Position numbers and translations under genes: made by a program
Shown here: positions 42,026 to 45,387 of the stretch, one piece after another
Layout: each line of letters starts with the position of its first letter
Position numbering within the stretch: position 1 is the first letter of the stretch
Assembly (NCBI GenBank): GCA_002418825.1
Contig: DIEW01000079.1
Span: 1-45,387 of the forward strand
DNA from: Syntrophaceae bacterium UBA5764
GTDB lineage: Bacteria > Desulfobacterota > Syntrophia > Syntrophales > Smithellaceae
Reading direction: 5' to 3'
DNA length: 45,387 bases
The notes under the pieces: model-generated
The model's input: the letters and a program-made list of their open reading frames with translations, nothing else
Databases searched by the model: none
Told to the model about the DNA's origin: nothing

Positions 42026-42985
42026 TTATTTTTGCCGGATTTCAATCACAATCGGCACCTGCTGAGCGGCGGTAACATCAGCCGAAAACTTATCTTCAAT
42101 CACGCCGATTGGTTTTAATTTTTCGATAAAATCTTTTAACTTTTCTTTGCTTATTTCCGCCCGAAAGACAACCTTGTCTTCCATCGCTTGCCTGCTTACC
42201 TTTGCCGCGCTGTATTCAGTAAGTATTTTTTCCACCTGTGCCACGGCATTATGAACTTCAGAAGTTTTTATAATAATTACATTATTTGTTTGAATCAACC
42301 CGGCAGAACTTACCGACTTTTGCATAGAAGCCCGTAATGTTGGACTTTTTGCCTCGAAAGAATCCGCGGCTTTGTCTTTATCCGCTGCCTGGATTGCTGC
42401 GGGAGATGCGGGCACCTCGGATTTTCCCTTGGTGGATGCGACAACTTCTTCTGCGCGATCATAAGTTTTTATTTCGCTTACTTCACAGGCATTTCCTTCA
42501 CACGCTTTTTCCGCCTCCGTTATCTTCTTTGATGGACGCGTGGCAACTTCCGCCGGTATCTCCCGCTTTGCTGCCAATTCCTCTTTTTGCTCTTCCATCA
42601 TGGGCGCGGTGGCCGCGGGCGGCATAACTTCTTTAAACTGTTCATCACCCGCGCGGTAAATATACACGGCAATAAACACTATGAATATTGTTGCGAATAC
42701 CTGCACGGGAACTTTTATCCGCAGGGGATAAAACCATTTGTCGGCAAAGCTTTTCTTTTCGGCTTCCGCGCGCACTTTAGCCATTATTTTTTGCTTGAAC
42801 CAGGGCGGCGGCTCGACTTCCGATAATTCATTGGTAACTGCTTTAATTTTTTGTAGATCAGCCAAAGCTGAACTACACTTCGCGCAGGACTTCAAATGTT
42901 CTTCCACAATGCGCTTATCTTCAGCAGAAAGAACATTATCTATATATGAAGAAAGTTTATTTTCTATATCTTTGCAGTTTTTCAT
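42026..42985 (-). CDS. Anti-sigma factor with zinc-finger and DUF2275-like C-terminus
   Basis: A 319-residue protein in three parts. Residues 1-45 form a zf-HC2/ZAS zinc finger (His30-x3-Cys34-x2-Cys37) that should bind the sigma factor. One membrane helix lies at about 91-110. The outer part has a long Ala/Glu/Lys-rich linker with a Cys162-x4-Cys167 pair and a C-terminal domain of about 100 residues (VIIIKTSEVHNAVAQVEKIL, DFIEKLKPIGVIED) resembling DUF2275/DUF4349. The gene starts inside the sigma gene (ATGA overlap), so they are coupled. The two cysteines could form a disulfide, making it a candidate redox sensor; that is inference. Confidence 0.85.
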   Translation of the reverse strand: MKNCKDIENKLSSYIDNVLSAEDKRIVEEHLKSCAKCSSALADLQKIKAVTNELSEVEPPPWFKQKIMAKVRAEAEKKSFADKWFYPLRIKVPVQVFATIFIVFIAVYIYRAGDEQFKEVMPPAATAPMMEEQKEELAAKREIPAEVATRPSKKITEAEKACEGNACEVSEIKTYDRAEEVVASTKGKSEVPASPAAIQAADKDKAADSFEAKSPTLRASMQKSVSSAGLIQTNNVIIIKTSEVHNAVAQVEKILTEYSAAKVSRQAMEDKVVFRAEISKEKLKDFIEKLKPIGVIEDKFSADVTAAQQVPIVIEIRQK

Positions 42986-43611
42986 AAATCACCAATTACT
43001 TTTGCCAGACAATCTTTAAGCGTGCTGCGCGCGCGTGACAATCTGGATTTAACTGTCCCATCCGGTATTTTTAAAATAGCGCATATTTCCTCGTACGAAA
43101 ATCCCTGAATATCCCGCAAAACCAGAACTTCTTTAAATTCCTCATCAAGAGTCGATATGCACTTTTGTACCTGCCCTTCCCTTTCCTTTTTTTCCATCCG
43201 CGTGCCGGGATTTTCACCCATCGCCTCTGATGAAAATAATATTTCTTTTCCTTTTATTTTCTCCGAATCATCAATAGAAACACCTTCGCGCGTTTCTATA
43301 CTTTTTCGTTTCTTCAAATGATTCTTCGCATAATTAATAACTATTCTATACAGCCAGGTGGAAAATTTTGCTTCCCCCTTAAATTTCTTTATCGCTTTAT
43401 AAGCCGCGATGAACGCCTCCTGCGTTACATCACAGGCGTCATCATAATCGCCCAGCACCCGGTAAGTAATATTGAGCATTTTCTTCTGATGCCTTTCTAC
43501 CAATATCTCAAAAGCGTCGGTATCGCCCTGCTGGCAGGCCTGCACATACTCAATATCCTCATCTTCTATCGCCTGCCTGCCTTTATCTATTGTATTAGAC
43601 ATCCACAGCAA
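42982..43611 (-). CDS. ECF RNA polymerase sigma factor (RpoE-like)
   Basis: Region 2 (DAFEILVERHQKKMLNITYRVLG, CDVTQEAFIAAYKAI, STWLYRIVINYAKNHL) and region 4 (LVLRDIQGFSYEEICAIL, GTVKSRLSRARSTL) are complete. The starts compete: GTG 43659 has no ribosome site; TTG 43611 has AAGGGG 10 nt upstream and ATG 43602 has none. I chose TTG 43611 (209 residues). The stop overlaps the anti-sigma start by 4 nt. The sigma gene is probably self-regulated; I could not define its promoter. Between regions 2 and 4 is a charged linker of about 40 residues with SIDDSEKIKG. Confidence 0.9.
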   Translation of the reverse strand: MLWMSNTIDKGRQAIEDEDIEYVQACQQGDTDAFEILVERHQKKMLNITYRVLGDYDDACDVTQEAFIAAYKAIKKFKGEAKFSTWLYRIVINYAKNHLKKRKSIETREGVSIDDSEKIKGKEILFSSEAMGENPGTRMEKKEREGQVQKCISTLDEEFKEVLVLRDIQGFSYEEICAILKIPDGTVKSRLSRARSTLKDCLAKVIGDL

Positions 43612-43937
43612 CGCTTTTGTTCCCCTTCTTTCCAGCTTATGAGTATAAAGATTTACCACAATATTTAGTTATATTCATGTTTTTATTAATAAAATAAATG
43701 CCAACCACCTCATATATTTTATATAAATCGAAAATGAAAATGTAGAAATTAAAGTTTAAATATTGATTTTCTTTAATAATACTGGCAATATTCTATATAT
43801 AGAAGAACGATTTATACGGAAAACTGTTGTCTGTGTTTACAGATTTGTACAGACTGTTAAACATTATTAAACAAAACAAATGAACTTATTTGCTGCATTT
43901 AAAAAAAATAGTGTAAAAATACGGGGGAAAATAAATT
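43612..43937. other. AT-rich divergent intergenic region
   Basis: 326 bases between the sigma gene and the plus-strand lipoprotein gene. It is very AT-rich and has a perfect 14-base palindrome TTCTATATATAGAA (43791-43804). TTTACA/TTGTAC boxes near 43838-43853 and TAAACA nearby could be part of the lipoprotein promoter. I could not find a GGAAC-type ECF promoter. Confidence 0.4.
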
Positions 43938-44630
43938 ATGAGAAAACATTTCATAGATCTTTTATTACTTTTTATTATTGTGGTGTTAACTGCTTCTTGT
44001 TCTGCAAATGGTACCCACGTAATTGCTAACCAACTACAACCATCTGAATTAATAAAGGCTCACAACACCAACCCTCCAAGTCTTGCCGAGCGGTCAAAAT
44101 GTTCAACGCCTCCAACAGTCAATATTATTAATGCAGAAAATAATGAGAGTGATCATACTTATTATACATGGTGGCCAAGTGAAGTATATATAACTCCGAA
44201 AATATTAGTCGATAGTATTGTGATTTACATGAGTGATGCTTTTAACCGCACAGGGATAAAAGCAGACAAAAACTCTACAAAAATCATAGAGGTTTCAATA
44301 GAAATATTGAAGTCGTGGTATACTGCGTGGAATTTTAGCTCAAATACTCAGTTAAAAATCGTGATTCCGGAAATAAAATACTCAAAGATTTTTAACCACT
44401 CTGATACAACCCCAAAGGGTCCTCATGTAGCTGTTGCATATAACATCCATGAAATTACATATCAGCTAATTAATGATCCTGTAATACAGGACTACTTGTT
44501 ATGTACTATTAAGGAATCAAAAGACGCTTCTCGTACTGCACAGACAGCACTCGATATTCTAAAAAAAAGATACGCTAGCGGTGAGATTACTAAAGACGAG
44601 TTTGAGAAAATGAAGAAAGACATCCAATAG
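43938..44630 (+). CDS. Lipoprotein with C-terminal SHOCT domain
   Basis: A 230-residue protein. The signal ends in lipobox LTASC, so Cys21 should be lipidated. The middle part (about 70-195) is a beta-rich domain that I do not recognise, with SWYTAWNFSSN and VAVAYNIHEITYQL. The last 30 residues (ALDILKKRYASGEITKDEFEKMKKDI) form a SHOCT domain, a short oligomerising helix pair. GGGGGA precedes the ATG by 9 nt. The AT content is much higher than in the genes to the left, as in the next gene, so both may be a recent acquisition. Confidence 0.75.
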   Translation: MRKHFIDLLLLFIIVVLTASCSANGTHVIANQLQPSELIKAHNTNPPSLAERSKCSTPPTVNIINAENNESDHTYYTWWPSEVYITPKILVDSIVIYMSDAFNRTGIKADKNSTKIIEVSIEILKSWYTAWNFSSNTQLKIVIPEIKYSKIFNHSDTTPKGPHVAVAYNIHEITYQLINDPVIQDYLLCTIKESKDASRTAQTALDILKKRYASGEITKDEFEKMKKDIQ

Positions 44631-44795
44631 TCAAAATTTTTTAGGACACATTTAACAATTTGCTTAATATTTTTCTCTTTTTATAAAAGATTATAATTAA
44701 CCTATTAATATGTGCACTTAAAGCATCAGTAAAATCAATAGAAGTATACCAGAATACTCTGGCTCAACTTTTCGTGAGAATGATGAAGCAAAATA

Positions 44796-45380
44796 ATGAA
44801 ATATACTAATAAGTTTTTATTGTACATTGATATCCTTGGTTTTACACATTACATTTCTGAGTCTGTTACAGATAATGATTTATTAAGAAGACTTTTCTCC
44901 GCAATAGAAAAACCATCAAAAATTGAATCGGAACAATATATTTTACTAGATATTGGCGACTTATCACAGACTGAAGTTGAAATATCTCATTTCTCCGATA
45001 CAGTTGTTTTGACAACAGAGGATTCGTATAGGGGTTTGCTTTATTTGTTAATGTATTCAATTAAAGTATATTATCGTTTAATAAAACTTAATTTATATTT
45101 CCGTGGATCTATTGTTTCTGGTCAAATAATACATACAAAAGATAATATTATTGGACCCTCATTAATCAAAGCATATAATCTCGAGCAAAATATAGCTAAG
45201 TATCCTAGGGTTATTATAGATGAAAGCGCCTTGTATCTAATTGATAATGAAACAAAAGAAAGACAAAAATATATAAAACGATTTATACGTAATGATGATA
45301 CTGATAATCAAAAATATGTTCATGTTTTATTTGCTTATGGACAAATGAAATTTGAAGTCAATCTGACCTTTCCCCTGTAA
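44796..45380 (+). CDS. Class III nucleotide-cyclase-like protein, 3' end probably interrupted
   Basis: A 194-residue protein whose start YIDILGFTHYISE (10-22) resembles the first metal-binding segment (FxDIxGFT) of class III cyclases with Asp12. A second acidic site may be Asp68 in SHFSDTVVL, followed by RGSIVSG (103-109, Arg103) and GPSLIKAYNLEQNIAKYPRVIID (120-142), like the late part of the cyclase fold. This pattern occurs in a family of small cyclase-like proteins; bacterial pyrimidine cyclases of anti-phage systems (Pycsar) share that fold, but the product here is unknown. The last residues (about LTFPL) are encoded in sequence that looks like an IS end, so the natural C-terminus may be lost. 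No effector gene is visible before the window ends. Ribosome site weak. Confidence 0.55.
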   Translation: MKYTNKFLLYIDILGFTHYISESVTDNDLLRRLFSAIEKPSKIESEQYILLDIGDLSQTEVEISHFSDTVVLTTEDSYRGLLYLLMYSIKVYYRLIKLNLYFRGSIVSGQIIHTKDNIIGPSLIKAYNLEQNIAKYPRVIIDESALYLIDNETKERQKYIKRFIRNDDTDNQKYVHVLFAYGQMKFEVNLTFPL

Positions 45381-45387
45381 ACTAGAC
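45360..45387. other. Possible insertion-sequence terminus at the right window edge
   Basis: The last bases, read on the minus strand, begin GTC, TTT, GGGGAA in the same order as the plus-strand start of the window. They follow directly on the cyclase-like coding sequence and supply its last codons and stop. This suggests an IS inserted in that gene, with the rest outside the window. Confidence 0.3.

Noticed and set aside
1..45387. tRNA, rRNA and CRISPR arrays
   Set aside because: I looked for T-loop-like GGTTCGAATCC patterns, rRNA segments and regularly spaced repeats and found none; the few TTCGA hits lie inside protein genes.

Overview
This 45.4 kb window is bacterial chromosome of moderate to low GC. 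Gene families and order suggest a deltaproteobacterium (Desulfobacterota), probably of the Syntrophales (Syntrophus/Smithella type). This is inference from: an ADP-forming acyl-CoA synthetase, an orphan crotonase and several SDRs; the radical-SAM(TIGR03960)/rplU/rpmA/obgE/proB block; the zinc-ribbon/DUF3426 protein; and the ECF sigma with a DUF2275-like anti-sigma. No rRNA, tRNA, CRISPR array or complete insertion sequence was seen.

Layout. (1) 0.2-4.1 kb, purine synthesis: a minus-strand operon (PurO-like IMP cyclohydrolase, stand-alone AICAR transformylase, cyclophilin) lies divergent from purE and the Sua5/TsaC gene. The usual bifunctional PurH is replaced by two proteins. (2) 4.1-6.5 kb: zinc-ribbon/DUF3426 membrane protein, hpt and a cysteine-rich YkgJ-like protein. 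(3) 6.7-14.8 kb, translation block: a small conserved protein coupled to a B12-binding/radical-SAM/DUF2344 protein, then a lytic transglycosylase on the other strand, a flavodoxin, rplU-rpmA, obgE-proB and a rubrerythrin-like protein. (4) 14.8-19.4 kb: DUF3300 protein, ogt, and uvrC overlapping mntP. (5) 19.6-32.9 kb, accessory metabolism: acyl-CoA synthetase (NDP-forming), beta-lactamase-fold lipoprotein, Lcl-domain protein, ECHDC3-like crotonase without catalytic glutamates, two SDRs, a decayed lipoprotein gene, a cold-shock protein, PlsC plus a CrtI-like flavoprotein, an enolase-superfamily enzyme and a cyclophilin-like protein. (6) 33-38.2 kb: SWIB protein, hemerythrin, uvrB and a Ski2-like helicase. 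(7) 38.3-43.7 kb: MFS transporter, a small membrane protein behind a candidate sigma-54 promoter, a GAF protein with exonuclease III, and an ECF sigma/anti-sigma pair. (8) 43.7-45.4 kb: an AT-rich edge with a SHOCT lipoprotein and a class III nucleotide-cyclase-like gene whose last codons run into a sequence resembling, inverted, the left end of the window. Both edges may be copies of one insertion-sequence end.

Functional links. The purine genes cover the carboxylation step (PurE), the last two steps (AICARFT, PurO) and salvage (Hpt). The nucleotide-repair genes (ogt, uvrC, uvrB, xth) are spread over several operons. The most unusual items are the split purine pathway, the orphan cyclase-like gene next to a possible IS edge, the sigma-54-driven small membrane protein, the multiply frameshifted lipoprotein gene, a four-codon upstream ORF before the transglycosylase, and a terminator directly before obgE.
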